Shown here: positions 54,901-63,921 of the stretch, one piece after another
How the letters are laid out: every line of letters begins with the position of its first letter
Numbering within the stretch: position 1 is the first letter of the stretch
DNA from: JAEULH01 sp963805915
GTDB lineage: Bacteria; Pseudomonadota; Alphaproteobacteria; Rhodospirillales; Defluviicoccaceae
DNA: 64,000 bases
Direction: 5' to 3'
Assembly: GCA_963805915.1 (NCBI GenBank)
Contig: CAWDWD010000012.1
Span: forward strand, 62,001 to 126,000
The notes under the pieces: generated by a model
Database searches by the model: none
The model's input: the letters and a program-made list of their open reading frames with translations, nothing else
Told to the model about the DNA's origin: nothing
Position numbers and translations under genes: made by a program

Positions 54901-55091
54901 GGCGTTACCTTGTTTGAAGCGCTGGCGTGAGTGGCTGGAACATACCAAGAACATTCGTCCTTTGACAAGACTATCTTCCTAGAATGCACGATCTGCGGCT
55001 CATCCATTCGGCGATCCGTTCGCCCCAACACGCCGTAGTGAAGATGACGCCGCGCGGCGCGCGTCGTCCAAACACAGGGTGGGTTATTTTC

Positions 55092-55304
55092 ATGCCGCAG
55101 ACCGTTGTCACCCTCGTCAGCGCCAACGCGAGCTGGTGGAAAAGCCGCAAGTACCGCAAGGAAACCGCAAAAAGGTTAAGAGAACTGAAACACGACGGCT
55201 GGCGGCTCGCCGCTTTCGAGCGGCTGGCCGTTCGCGGCATCGACACCCGCCAACTCACCGCCTATCACTTGACGCGCCGCGACCCCACCGGATCAATCGG
55301 TTGA
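55092..55304 (+). CDS. Small basic hypothetical protein
   Basis: 70-aa protein MPQTVVTLVSANASWWKSRK followed by RELKHDGWRLAAFERLAVRG. Basic, no signal or membrane segment. An in-frame ATG at 54984 would add 36 residues with no ribosome-binding site. Unrecognised. Confidence 0.45.
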   Translation: MPQTVVTLVSANASWWKSRKYRKETAKRLRELKHDGWRLAAFERLAVRGIDTRQLTAYHLTRRDPTGSIG

Positions 55305-55400
55305 TGGTTGGATTCAGCCGGCGGATGGTTACCATCCGTCAGCATCGAACCAGAAATGGGCGAGCGAGCACGCGCGGCGCCTGGGTTAAGGAGACAGTTG

Positions 55401-56402
55401 ATGGCCAAAGTCGTTCGTTTTCATGAGACCGGCGGACCCGAGGTTCTCCGCATTGAGAACATAAAGATCGGCGATCCGGGTCCCGGCGAGATCCGCTTGC
55501 GGGTTCAGGCGATCGGCCTGAACCGGGCCGAGGCGCTTTTTCGCGCCGGCCAGTATCTCGAAGCGCCGAAGCTGCCGGCACGACTTGGATACGAAGCCGC
55601 CGGCATTGTCGAGGCGGTCGGCGCCGGCGTAACCGGGATCGATTACGGCCAACGGGTGAGCGTCATCCCGTCGTTTTCGCTCAATGAGTACGCAATGTAC
55701 GCCGATCACGCCATCGTCCCGGCCCACGCCGTCGCCCCGACCCCGGACCGGCTGTCATCGCTCGAAGCCGCGGCGCTGTGGATGCAGACCATGACCGCGT
55801 ACGGCGCGCTGATCGATATCGCCGGGCTCGGCGAGGGCGATTTCGTCATCATTCCGGCGGCGTCGAGCAGCGTCGGCCTGGCCGCCATCCAGATCGCGCG
55901 GATGGTCGGCGCGACCGCCATCGCGACCACCCGCGGCGGTCACAAAAGCGCAGCGCTGCGCGCCGCCGGCGCCCATCATGTCATCGCCACCGAACACCAG
56001 GATCTGGTTGGCGCGGTCAAGGAGATTACCGGCGGGCGCGGCGCCCGGGTCATCTTCGATCCGGTCGCGGGGCCTTTCGTCGAGACGCTGGCCGAGGCCG
56101 CGGCCCAGAACGGGATCATTTTCATCTACGGGCTGTTGAGCATGAAGCCGACGCCGTTTCCGACGATGCGCGCACTCGGCCGCGGTTTGACCTTGCGCGG
56201 CTACACCTTGTTCGAGATTGTCAGCAATCCCGAGCGTTTCGCCCGCGGCAAGGAGTTCGTGACGAGCGGCGTGGCCCAGGGACTGCTCAAGCCGATCATC
56301 GCCAAGATATTTCCGTTTGAGCACATTGCCGACGCCCACCGCTACATGGAACAGGGCGAACAGGTCGGCAAGATCGTCGTGACCGTGGAGGAGAACCAAT
56401 GA
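55401..56402 (+). CDS. MDR-family quinone oxidoreductase-like dehydrogenase
   Basis: 333-aa medium-chain reductase. GroES-like N-domain (PGPGEIRLRVQAIGLNRAEA) and nucleotide-binding domain (IPAASSSVGLAAIQIARMVG). The catalytic-zinc Cys and structural Cys loop are absent, so this is a QOR-like NADPH enzyme rather than a zinc alcohol dehydrogenase. AAGGAGA before the ATG. Its stop overlaps the next start (ATGA). Confidence 0.88.
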   Translation: MAKVVRFHETGGPEVLRIENIKIGDPGPGEIRLRVQAIGLNRAEALFRAGQYLEAPKLPARLGYEAAGIVEAVGAGVTGIDYGQRVSVIPSFSLNEYAMYADHAIVPAHAVAPTPDRLSSLEAAALWMQTMTAYGALIDIAGLGEGDFVIIPAASSSVGLAAIQIARMVGATAIATTRGGHKSAALRAAGAHHVIATEHQDLVGAVKEITGGRGARVIFDPVAGPFVETLAEAAAQNGIIFIYGLLSMKPTPFPTMRALGRGLTLRGYTLFEIVSNPERFARGKEFVTSGVAQGLLKPIIAKIFPFEHIADAHRYMEQGEQVGKIVVTVEENQ

Positions 56403-57412
56403 CCATCGTCAAAGCCTACGCCGCGACCACCATCGGCGGCCGGCTCGAGCCATTCGAATATGAGTTGGGCCGGCTCGGCGCCGACGAGGTCGACATCGAC
56501 GTGCGCTATTGCGGCATCTGTCACAGCGACCTGAGCATGCTCGACAACGAGTGGGGCATTACCCAATACCCGTTGGTGCCGGGCCACGAGGTCGTCGGTA
56601 CCATTGCCGCGGTCGGCGCCAATGTCGGCTATTTGCGGCCCGGACAGACGGTCGGTCTCGGCTGGAACGCGTCGTCATGCATGCATTGCCACGAGTGCAT
56701 GTCCGGCGATCATAACATGTGCGCGGAGGTCGAAGGCACCATCGTCGGCCGCCACGGCGGCTTCGCCAACAGGGTCCGCGCCGACGCCGCCTGGGCCATC
56801 GCTTTGCCCGACGGCGTCGATCCGGCCAAGGCCGGGCCGATGTTCTGCGGCGGCGTGACCGTCTTCAACCCGATCGTGCAAAATCACATCAAGGCGACCG
56901 ACCGGGTCGGTGTTGTCGGCATCGGTGGCCTCGGCCATATGGCGCTGCGCTTCCTCCATGCCTGGGGCTGCGAGGTCACGGCGTTCTCGACCAGCCCGGC
57001 CAAGGAGCACGAGGCCCGCGCGTTGGGCGCCGACCACTTTGTCAGCACCCGCGATCCGGCCGGGCTCGAAGCGCTCGCCAACAGCTTCGACATGATCTTA
57101 GTGACCATCAACGTCGAACTCGATTGGGAAGCCTATATGAAGGCGTTGCGCCCGCGCGGCAAGTTGCACATCGTCGGCGCCGTGCCGTCGGTCACGGCGA
57201 CGGGCTTTGCGCTCCTCGGCGGCCAGAAATCGATCGGCGGCTCGCCGCTGGGCAGCCCGGCGACGACGGCCGAAATGCTGCGCTTCGCAGGCCGCCGTGG
57301 CATCGAGCCGATCACCGAGATGTTCGCGCTGTCGCGGGTCAACGACGCGCTGGACCGGCTCAGATCCGGCCAGGCGCGCTACCGCCTCGTTCTCGAAAAC
57401 GATCTGGGCTAA
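56399..57412 (+). CDS. Zinc-dependent NAD(P) alcohol dehydrogenase
   Basis: 337-aa cinnamyl/YahK-type MDR alcohol dehydrogenase. Catalytic Cys in YCGICHSDLSML (residue ~40), His-Glu pair GHEVVG near residue 62, and structural zinc loop CMHCHECMSGDHNMC near residues 94-108. Nucleotide motif VVGIGGLGHMALRF near residue 175. Forms a two-gene operon with the upstream MDR gene. Probably reduces aldehydes. Confidence 0.92.
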   Translation: MTIVKAYAATTIGGRLEPFEYELGRLGADEVDIDVRYCGICHSDLSMLDNEWGITQYPLVPGHEVVGTIAAVGANVGYLRPGQTVGLGWNASSCMHCHECMSGDHNMCAEVEGTIVGRHGGFANRVRADAAWAIALPDGVDPAKAGPMFCGGVTVFNPIVQNHIKATDRVGVVGIGGLGHMALRFLHAWGCEVTAFSTSPAKEHEARALGADHFVSTRDPAGLEALANSFDMILVTINVELDWEAYMKALRPRGKLHIVGAVPSVTATGFALLGGQKSIGGSPLGSPATTAEMLRFAGRRGIEPITEMFALSRVNDALDRLRSGQARYRLVLENDLG

Positions 57413-57436
57413 GGCCGTGGCGCGTTCGCGGCGAGA

Positions 57437-59617
57437 TCAGCGCAGGTAGACGCCGTCCTCGCCGATCTTGCCGGGGCCGTCGAGGACGTAGATTCCGGCC
57501 GAGTTGCCGCGGACGTGAAACGACAAGGTGCCGTCGCCGACGCCGATCTCGCCGCCGGTGACGGCATCGCGGTAGAGGCCGTTGCGCACGCCGCCGACGC
57601 TGACGTTCTGATCGCCGCCGATGGCGAGCCCGATCACGGCGTAGCTTTGGCCGTCGTTATAATCGCGCACGAAGCTCATCCCGCCGCCCCACTCCTGGAC
57701 GTGGCTCATCGCGGCCTTTTGCAGGGCGGGGACGGCCCGGCGGATCATGTTGAGCCGTCGAAGATGGCGATAGATCGGATGGCCTTGCGTCTCGGCGATC
57801 CGCGCCTCGCTCAGGTGATCGCCGAAATAGGCCCGCCCAGTGCTATCGAGGGTGTCGTCGTTGCCGATGACATCCTGCGGCGCGCCCTTCATGAACTCGA
57901 TTTCCTCGCCGTAGTAGAGGCAGGGAATGCCGCGCGCGGTCCAGATCAGATTATAGGCCGCCGCCGCCATCCACTGATCGCCCTTGAAGCGGAAGCGGAA
58001 GTCGTTGTCCGGGCCGACGTCGTGGTTTTGCAGGAACGTCACCAGCGTGGTCGGATCGCCATAGATCCAGTCCATCGACAGGATCTGCCCGGTGCCGCCG
58101 TAGGTTCCCTTGCTGACGGTATCGCGGAAGGTCGAAAACAGCCCGAAGTCGAGCACCGCAAAGCCTGAATCGCCGCCAGAGTTGGGATCGCGCGGATCAT
58201 GGCCGAGCCGGGTGTACCACCACGGCCGGATTGGCGAGGGGCCGTTGTCGCCGCCGCCGAGATCGCCCCAGCCGTAGCCCTTGACCAGGTTCTCGCCGAA
58301 CACGAACAGCCCCGGCTTATACGCCTTCCAGGCGTTGATGTACTCGAGCAGGTTGTCGCGCTCGACATGCTTGACGGTGTCGATCCGAAGCGCGTCGACG
58401 CCCATGTCGAGATAGCGGTTGATCGAGCCGATGACGTAGTCCTTGACGTTCTGTCGTTCGGTTGCGAGGTCGATGCAATCGCCGGCGAGATGCTTGGTCT
58501 GGAGCGGATGCGCGCTCTCCCAGTCGCCGCCGGAAATGAAGCCTTCCTGGTGGTACCATTCGGGATCGAGCCTCTGCGCGTCGACGCCGAAAAAGCGACC
58601 CGGGTTGTAGCCGGGCTTTGGCACGGTCTCGCCGGTGAGCGGGTCGACCAGCGGCTCGACGCCTCGCGGATCGCGGCCGTGGCGCTCGCGGTACCATTGC
58701 GGCGCCACCGGGTTGTCGATGTCGTCGCGGTTGGGCCAAGTGTAGTTGCCGAGGTTGCCCTGGTAGGGGCCGTAGTTCAGCCGGCCCTGCTCGGAGCCCT
58801 GCGGCACGTAGTACTTGATCGGCAGATGGTCGATCCAGACGTGGCCGCGAATGCCGTATTGGCAGGAGTGGTTGACGACCACGTCCTGGATGATCTTGAT
58901 CCCGCGCGCGTGGGCGGCGTCGATCAGGTCCTGGTAGGTCGCGTCCGGCGATTCCAGCCGCGGGTCGATCCTGGTCCAGTCGTAGGGATGATAGCCGTGG
59001 TAGTCGAGGCCGCTGCGGTTTTCGACCGGCGGTGTGATCCAGATGGCGGTAAAGCCGAGATCGCGGATGTAGTTGAGCTTCTCGATCAGGCCCTTGAAAT
59101 CGCCGCGCCAGTGCGGATCCTCCGGCTCGCCGGCGGCATTGAACTTCATCCGGTCGCGGCAGAAGAAGTTGTTGCTCGGATCGCCGTCGTAAAAGCGCGT
59201 CGTCAGCAGGAAATAGATCGTCTCTTCGCGAAAGTCCGGATCACCGACGCCGATGCCACGCGCGAAGGGCGCGGCGGGGCGGGGTACGGGCGCCGGCTCG
59301 CGGCCCCCCTCAGTGGGTCCATCAATGGGACCGCCAACCGGTGCGCCCTCGGCGTCGCGCCATTGGCCGCGCGCGTCCAGCCATCCTTCGCGCTCGCGCC
59401 ATTGGTTGGCGGTCTGCCGCCCGGCGCCATCGTTGATGACGAAGGCGGCGGCCTCGATACCCGAAAACGCAAAGCGATACCAGCCGTCGGCTTCCAGTGT
59501 CATTTCGACCCCCGGCCAATCGGTACCGGGCGCCGCGGGGCGGGTGTCCCAGTAGTGGATCCTGAGCGTATCGGCCCAGTCGCGCGGCTTTTCGAAGTGA
59601 ACGATCAGATCGGGCAT
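57437..59617 (-). CDS. GH13 alpha-amylase with N-terminal starch-binding-like module
   Basis: 726 aa. Residues ~1-90 resemble a CBM26/25-type module (IHYWDTRPAAPGTDWPGVEM, FVINDGAG). The (beta/alpha)8 barrel has conserved regions DVVVNH, GVDALRIDTVKH (nucleophile Asp), FGENL (acid Glu) and FLQNHD. No clear signal peptide, so it may act on cytosolic glycogen or maltooligosaccharides. It has its own 420-bp upstream region before the IS with repeated motifs. Confidence 0.9.
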   Translation of the reverse strand: MPDLIVHFEKPRDWADTLRIHYWDTRPAAPGTDWPGVEMTLEADGWYRFAFSGIEAAAFVINDGAGRQTANQWREREGWLDARGQWRDAEGAPVGGPIDGPTEGGREPAPVPRPAAPFARGIGVGDPDFREETIYFLLTTRFYDGDPSNNFFCRDRMKFNAAGEPEDPHWRGDFKGLIEKLNYIRDLGFTAIWITPPVENRSGLDYHGYHPYDWTRIDPRLESPDATYQDLIDAAHARGIKIIQDVVVNHSCQYGIRGHVWIDHLPIKYYVPQGSEQGRLNYGPYQGNLGNYTWPNRDDIDNPVAPQWYRERHGRDPRGVEPLVDPLTGETVPKPGYNPGRFFGVDAQRLDPEWYHQEGFISGGDWESAHPLQTKHLAGDCIDLATERQNVKDYVIGSINRYLDMGVDALRIDTVKHVERDNLLEYINAWKAYKPGLFVFGENLVKGYGWGDLGGGDNGPSPIRPWWYTRLGHDPRDPNSGGDSGFAVLDFGLFSTFRDTVSKGTYGGTGQILSMDWIYGDPTTLVTFLQNHDVGPDNDFRFRFKGDQWMAAAAYNLIWTARGIPCLYYGEEIEFMKGAPQDVIGNDDTLDSTGRAYFGDHLSEARIAETQGHPIYRHLRRLNMIRRAVPALQKAAMSHVQEWGGGMSFVRDYNDGQSYAVIGLAIGGDQNVSVGGVRNGLYRDAVTGGEIGVGDGTLSFHVRGNSAGIYVLDGPGKIGEDGVYLR

Positions 59618-59780
59618 GGCATGGGGATTCCGACAACCAGAAGGGATAAACGACCGCCATCATAGACAACCCGCCGGCACATGACAGGCCCTTGTGCCGG
59701 ATGTCCGGGCTGTACTGGCGATGGCTGCCGCGAGCGGGCAGGGCGCGGTCAAGTTCACGGCACGCGCGCCGCCGAGACAT

Positions 59781-59822
59781 GTCACGTGCTATTATGAGAC
59801 TCACGTCACGTGCTATCATAAG
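59781..59822. promoter_or_regulatory. Direct repeat upstream of the amylase gene
   Basis: GTCACGTGCTATTATGAG (59781-59798) and GTCACGTGCTATCATAAG (59805-59822), offset 24 bp, each with a CACGTG palindrome. Spacing of about two helical turns suits an operator pair. Lies ~165 bp upstream of the amylase start. Confidence 0.45.
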
Positions 59823-59928
59823 CGCCGATGGCGATGAACACGCGGATGCCGTCGCGAAGGTCGCCTGTTTTTTTTGCGGCCCAAAACGGCGAAGTTATAT
59901 AAATCAATAGCTTGGCTGGAATCAGATA

Positions 59929-59963
59929 GGTCATTCTGACCCATAAAATAGGTCAGAATGACC
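59929..59963. promoter_or_regulatory. Twin 13-bp palindromes
   Basis: GGTCATTCTGACC at 59929-59941 and its reverse complement GGTCAGAATGACC at 59951-59963, each itself GGTCA-N3-TGACC, centred 22 bp apart. Looks like a double operator for a dimeric regulator, or a hairpin-forming site. The 59618-60035 interval holds no recognised gene. Confidence 0.55.
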
Positions 59964-60035
59964 CATGGTGGGTGCCATTGTGGTGTTTTCTCGCCCGGCC
60001 GTCCGCTCGCCGCCCGCGCGGTGGCGCCGCCCAGA

Positions 60036-61092
60036 GACAAAATCCTTCCTGATTACGCATCTTTCTCAGCCTGCCGGGGCGTGGTACAAATCGGGAACAT
60101 ATAAGGAGACAGGCGGGGTTGAGGCATGGCGCGCAATCGTGTTCAGTTTCAGAAGGGGCTCAGCGAGGCGCGGTTCGATGAGCTTTACGGGAGCGAGGAT
60201 CGGTGTCGGGAGGTCGTGCTCGGCTGGCGTTGGCCGCAAGGCTTTGTCTGCCCCGGCTGCGGCGGGCGGAATCACTGCATCATCAAGACCCGTGCCCTCT
60301 ACCAGTGCGCGTCCTGCCGCCGGCAGACCTCGCTGATGGCCGGCACGATCTTCGCCTCGACCAAGGTGCCGCTGCGCACTTGGTTTCGCACCATGTACCA
60401 CCTGACGCAGAGCAAGGGCGGGATCTCCAGCCTCGAACTCGGCCGTCGCCTCGGTGTGACCCAGAACACCGCCTGGAAGCTCAAACACAAGCTGATGCAG
60501 GTGATGATGGAGCGGGATGCCGGCAAGCGCCTGACCGGTCGGGTCGAAATGGACGACGCCTATCTCGGTGGCGAACGCTCCGGTGGCAAGCGCGGTCGCG
60601 GCGCGCCCGGCAAGACGCCGATCATCGTCGCCGTCGAAACCACGCCCGAGGGCAAGCCGGTGCGCCTGAAGCTGCGCCGGGTCATCGGCTTTCGGCGCAA
60701 GGAGGTCGAAAAACTGGCCCGACGCAGCCTCGATCCCACCAGCACCGTCGTCAGCGACGGCCTCAGCTGCTTCCGCGGTGTCGCGGATGCGGGATGCACG
60801 CATCAGCCGATCTGCACAGGATCCGGCCGCAAGGCGGTGCTGACACCCGCTTTCAAGTGGGTCAACACGGCGCTCGGCAACATCAAGACCGCCATCACCG
60901 GCACATACCGCGCCATCCGCCAAAAGCACATCCCCCGCTACCTGGCCGAGTTCGAATACCGCTTCAATCGGCGCTACGATCTCGCCGCCATGATGCCCCG
61001 CCTCGGCTGGGCCGCCGTCCGAACCCCGCCAATGCCATATCGCCTCCTCAAACTGGCTGAGGTTCATGCGTAATCAGGAAATCCTTTGGTTA
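60036..61092 (+). mobile_element. IS1595-family insertion sequence
   Basis: Inner parts of the terminal inverted repeats match perfectly over 15 bp: TTCCTGATTACGCAT (60046-60060) and its complement at 61066-61080. A weaker outer CAAA match extends each side. They flank one transposase gene whose TAA lies inside the right repeat. Exact ends and target-site duplication could not be fixed. Confidence 0.85.
60126..61073 (+). CDS. IS1595-family transposase
   Basis: 315-aa DDE-type (DDN-like) transposase. N-terminal zinc ribbon FVCPGCGGRNHCIIKTRALY with CASC, then helix-turn-helix-like GRRLGVTQNTAWKLKHKLM. The ISXO2-like catalytic domain has VEMDDAYLGG, VSDGLSCF and TAITGTYRAI. Full length and apparently intact. 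Confidence 0.92.
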   Translation: MARNRVQFQKGLSEARFDELYGSEDRCREVVLGWRWPQGFVCPGCGGRNHCIIKTRALYQCASCRRQTSLMAGTIFASTKVPLRTWFRTMYHLTQSKGGISSLELGRRLGVTQNTAWKLKHKLMQVMMERDAGKRLTGRVEMDDAYLGGERSGGKRGRGAPGKTPIIVAVETTPEGKPVRLKLRRVIGFRRKEVEKLARRSLDPTSTVVSDGLSCFRGVADAGCTHQPICTGSGRKAVLTPAFKWVNTALGNIKTAITGTYRAIRQKHIPRYLAEFEYRFNRRYDLAAMMPRLGWAAVRTPPMPYRLLKLAEVHA

Positions 61093-61136
61093 TAAAGCGA
61101 TCGGACGCTTTATCGCGGCGGAGGCGCGGAAAAGCG

Positions 61137-62522
61137 CTATCGGCGGCCGCGGCCGCGCGGGGCGTCGGCGAAAGGGTTCTTGCTGGTCCGCACGTGCAGA
61201 CGGATGGGCAGGCCGGCGAGGCCGAAGGTGTCGCGCAGGCCGTTGATCAGGTAGCGCTGATAGGCTTCCGGCAGGGCCTCGACGCGGCTCGCGAACAGCA
61301 CGAACGTCGGCGGCCGGGTCTTGGCCTGGGTCATGTAGCGTAGGCGGATTCGCCGGCCGTCGGCGAGCGGCGGCGGGTGGCGTTCGCCGACATCTTCGAG
61401 CCAGCGGTTGAGCGGACCGGTCGAGACGTGGCGGTTCCAGGCCGAATAAGCGCCGAGCACCGCCGGCATCAGCTTGCCGAGGCCCGCGCCGGTCATTGCC
61501 GACAGCCGGATCACCGGCACGCCGCGGACCTGCGGCAGGGAGGTCTCCAGACGGTCCTGAATCGCCCGCAGGGCGGCGGTTGGTTCGTCGATCAGGTCCC
61601 ACTTGTTGGCCGCGATGATCAGGGCGCGGCCTTCGTCGGCGACGGTGCGGGCAATGTTCAGATCCTGCTTTTCCAGGCCGGCGGTGGCGTCGAGGACGAG
61701 AACGACGACGTGGGCGAAGCGCACCGCGCGCTGGCTGTCGGCGCCGGCCAGGGCTTCGAGCCGGCCGGTGACGTTGGCCTTGCGCCGCAGCCCGGCGGTA
61801 TCGACCAGTTCGATCGCCCGCCCGCCATAGGTCCAAGATACCGCGATGGCGTCGCGGGTGATGCCCGCCTCCGGTCCGGTGAGCAGCCGTTCGGCGCCGA
61901 GCAGGCGGTTGATCAGCGTCGACTTGCCGACATTGGGCCGGCCGATGACGGCGAGCTTCAACGGCCGCGAGTCGATGTCGCGCTCGGCCTGGTCCGCGTC
62001 CTCGTTCGTGTCGGCGTCGCTTTCGAGCGGCGCAATGAGCGGCGCCAGGGCATCGTAGAGAAAGGCGAGGCCCACGCCGTGCTCGGCCGAAATCGGCAGC
62101 GGATCGTCGAGGCCCAGTGCATAGGCCTCGATCAACCCGGCCTCGCCGGCTCGGCCTTCGCACTTGTTGGCGACGAGCACGACCGGAATCGGGCCGCGCC
62201 GGAGCAGATCGGCGAAGCTTGCGTCAAGCGCGGTGATGCCGGCGCGGGCATCGATCAGCATAACGGCGACATCGGCCTCGGCCAGAGCCATCTCGGTTTG
62301 CGCCCGCATCCTCGCCTCGAGGTGCTCGCCGCCGGTGTCGTCGTAGCCGGCGGTGTCGATGATGCGAAAATGCAGATCGCCGAGGCTGGCGTCGGCTTCG
62401 CGGCGGTCGCGGGTGACGCCCGGTTGATCGTCGACCAACGCCAGCCGCTTGCCGACGAGGCGGTTGAACAGCGTCGATTTACCGACGTTCGGCCGCCCGA
62501 CAATGGCAACGGTGAAGCTCAT
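61137..62522 (-). CDS. der: Ribosome-assembly GTPase Der (EngA)
   Basis: 461 aa with two tandem G domains. G1 motifs GRPNVGKSTLFNRL (residue ~8) and GRPNVGKSTLINRLL (~195); G3 DTAGYDD and DTAGLRRK; G4 NKCE and NKWD. A C-terminal KH-like domain (RLRYMTQAKTRPPTFVLF) ends in an Arg-rich tail. Essential for 50S assembly. Follows bamB by 21 bp, the usual bamB-der order. Confidence 0.97.
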   Translation of the reverse strand: MSFTVAIVGRPNVGKSTLFNRLVGKRLALVDDQPGVTRDRREADASLGDLHFRIIDTAGYDDTGGEHLEARMRAQTEMALAEADVAVMLIDARAGITALDASFADLLRRGPIPVVLVANKCEGRAGEAGLIEAYALGLDDPLPISAEHGVGLAFLYDALAPLIAPLESDADTNEDADQAERDIDSRPLKLAVIGRPNVGKSTLINRLLGAERLLTGPEAGITRDAIAVSWTYGGRAIELVDTAGLRRKANVTGRLEALAGADSQRAVRFAHVVVLVLDATAGLEKQDLNIARTVADEGRALIIAANKWDLIDEPTAALRAIQDRLETSLPQVRGVPVIRLSAMTGAGLGKLMPAVLGAYSAWNRHVSTGPLNRWLEDVGERHPPPLADGRRIRLRYMTQAKTRPPTFVLFASRVEALPEAYQRYLINGLRDTFGLAGLPIRLHVRTSKNPFADAPRGRGRR

Positions 62523-62543
62523 CGTCGCGGCGGCCTTCCAGGA

Positions 62544-63911
62544 TTACCGATAGGCCACGAGCGTGGCGTCGTTAAGCAGGAAATACAAGGTTTGGCCGGC
62601 GACGATCGGTGGCACCGACATCGGCGCGCCGAGCCGCTCCTCGCCGAGCCTGGTGCCGGCGTAGGGCGAAACGCTCAGCGCCTGGCCGTTCGTGCCGACG
62701 ACGACCAAGCGGTCGCCGGCGAGCACGGGACCCGCCCACATGATCGGATCCTTCTTGTCCTTTTCGTTCTCGAACGCCGGCAGGGTGGTCACCCAGAAGA
62801 TCTTGCCGTCGTTGCGCGACAGGCAGACGAGGTCGTTTTCCTTGGTCAGCTGATAGATGAAGTTGCCCGCCGGCCACGGCCGAAACAGGCCGCCGAAGTC
62901 CTGTTCCCAGACCCGGTTGCCGCTTCGCAGGTCGATGGCGGCGAGGATACCGCCGTAGCTGATGGCGAAAACGCCGCCGCGATCGATCACCGGGCTGGCA
63001 TAAATCTGGGCCAGCGCGCCCAGCTCGTCGGTCCGCCGCACGCCGGCCAGCGAATCGCTCCACAGCACCCGGCCGTTTTCCTGGCGCAGCGCGACCAGTT
63101 CGCCCGACGAGAACGGCGCAACGACGACACCGGCGTCGACGGCCGGGCCGCCGCCGCCGACCAGCTTCGCGGTCTCGACGATTGCCTGATGAGTCCACAG
63201 CTCGGCGCCGGTCGCGGCATCGAAGGCGATCAGCTTGCTGTCGAGGGTGGTGGCGTAAACACGCCCGTCGCTCGCCGTCGGTTCGGAATGAATCGGCGAG
63301 CGGAGATCCTTGCGCCACTCGACGGCGCCGCTCGCCGCGTCCATGGCGATGATCTGGGCGAAGCCGGTGGTGGCGAAGAGACGGCCGCTGTAGAAGGCAA
63401 TGCCGCCGACAATGGAATCGGCGTCGTACGCGGCCGCGGCCAGGTTGGTGGTCCACAGCCGTTTGCCGTCGGCGACGGCGAAAGCCGAGACGACGTGCTC
63501 GGTGTCCATGGTGTAGATCCGCCCGTCGCCGATCACGGGCGACGGCAGGCGCGGCCGATCGCGTGCGGTGCCGGTGCCGATGTCGGCGCGCCAAACCTGC
63601 TTCGGCTTGGCGGTCATGGCCAGATGCTGCATGGCGTGGCTTGCCGCGCCGCCGGCCGTCGGCCAATCGTCATTGACCACGGGCGGCGGCAGGCGGATCT
63701 GGTCGAGCTGGGCGGTTGGATCGGGCGAGACGCTTTTTTCGTGAGCGAGAATGGACACCCGCTCACCTTCGAGCCGCTCCTTGTCATCCGACGAACACGC
63801 CGCTGCGGTAGCGAGACAGGCGACGGCGAGGACCGCCGTGGCGATCCAGCGGCGGCGAGGCCGGCGCAACGCCCTGGTGGATGGCATGGTCGACGGCATG
63901 GTGGACGGCAT
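62544..63911 (-). CDS. bamB: Outer-membrane assembly lipoprotein BamB
   Basis: 455-aa eight-bladed PQQ-like beta-propeller lipoprotein of the BAM complex. Signal peptide with lipobox TAAAC (ATAVLAVACLATAAACSSD) near residue 38. Repeated blade motifs GRIYTMDTEH, GRLFATTGF, GRVYATTLDSK and GDRLVVVGTNGQ. The start lies in a tandem repeat with ATGs at 63911, 63899 and 63887; I use the first. Next to der, as in other proteobacteria. Confidence 0.92.
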   Translation of the reverse strand: MPSTMPSTMPSTRALRRPRRRWIATAVLAVACLATAAACSSDDKERLEGERVSILAHEKSVSPDPTAQLDQIRLPPPVVNDDWPTAGGAASHAMQHLAMTAKPKQVWRADIGTGTARDRPRLPSPVIGDGRIYTMDTEHVVSAFAVADGKRLWTTNLAAAAYDADSIVGGIAFYSGRLFATTGFAQIIAMDAASGAVEWRKDLRSPIHSEPTASDGRVYATTLDSKLIAFDAATGAELWTHQAIVETAKLVGGGGPAVDAGVVVAPFSSGELVALRQENGRVLWSDSLAGVRRTDELGALAQIYASPVIDRGGVFAISYGGILAAIDLRSGNRVWEQDFGGLFRPWPAGNFIYQLTKENDLVCLSRNDGKIFWVTTLPAFENEKDKKDPIMWAGPVLAGDRLVVVGTNGQALSVSPYAGTRLGEERLGAPMSVPPIVAGQTLYFLLNDATLVAYR

Positions 63912-63912
63912 G
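63877..63912. repeat. 12-bp tandem repeat carrying three bamB start codons
   Basis: Three near-identical copies of GTGGACGGCATG (plus strand) encode MPST three times on the minus strand, so each copy supplies one in-frame ATG. Confidence 0.9.
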
Positions 63913-63921
63913 GCCGGGCCC

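Noticed and set aside
59869..59880. T8 run as a rho-independent terminator
   Set aside because: No stable GC hairpin lies directly before the T-run on either strand, and no gene ends there.
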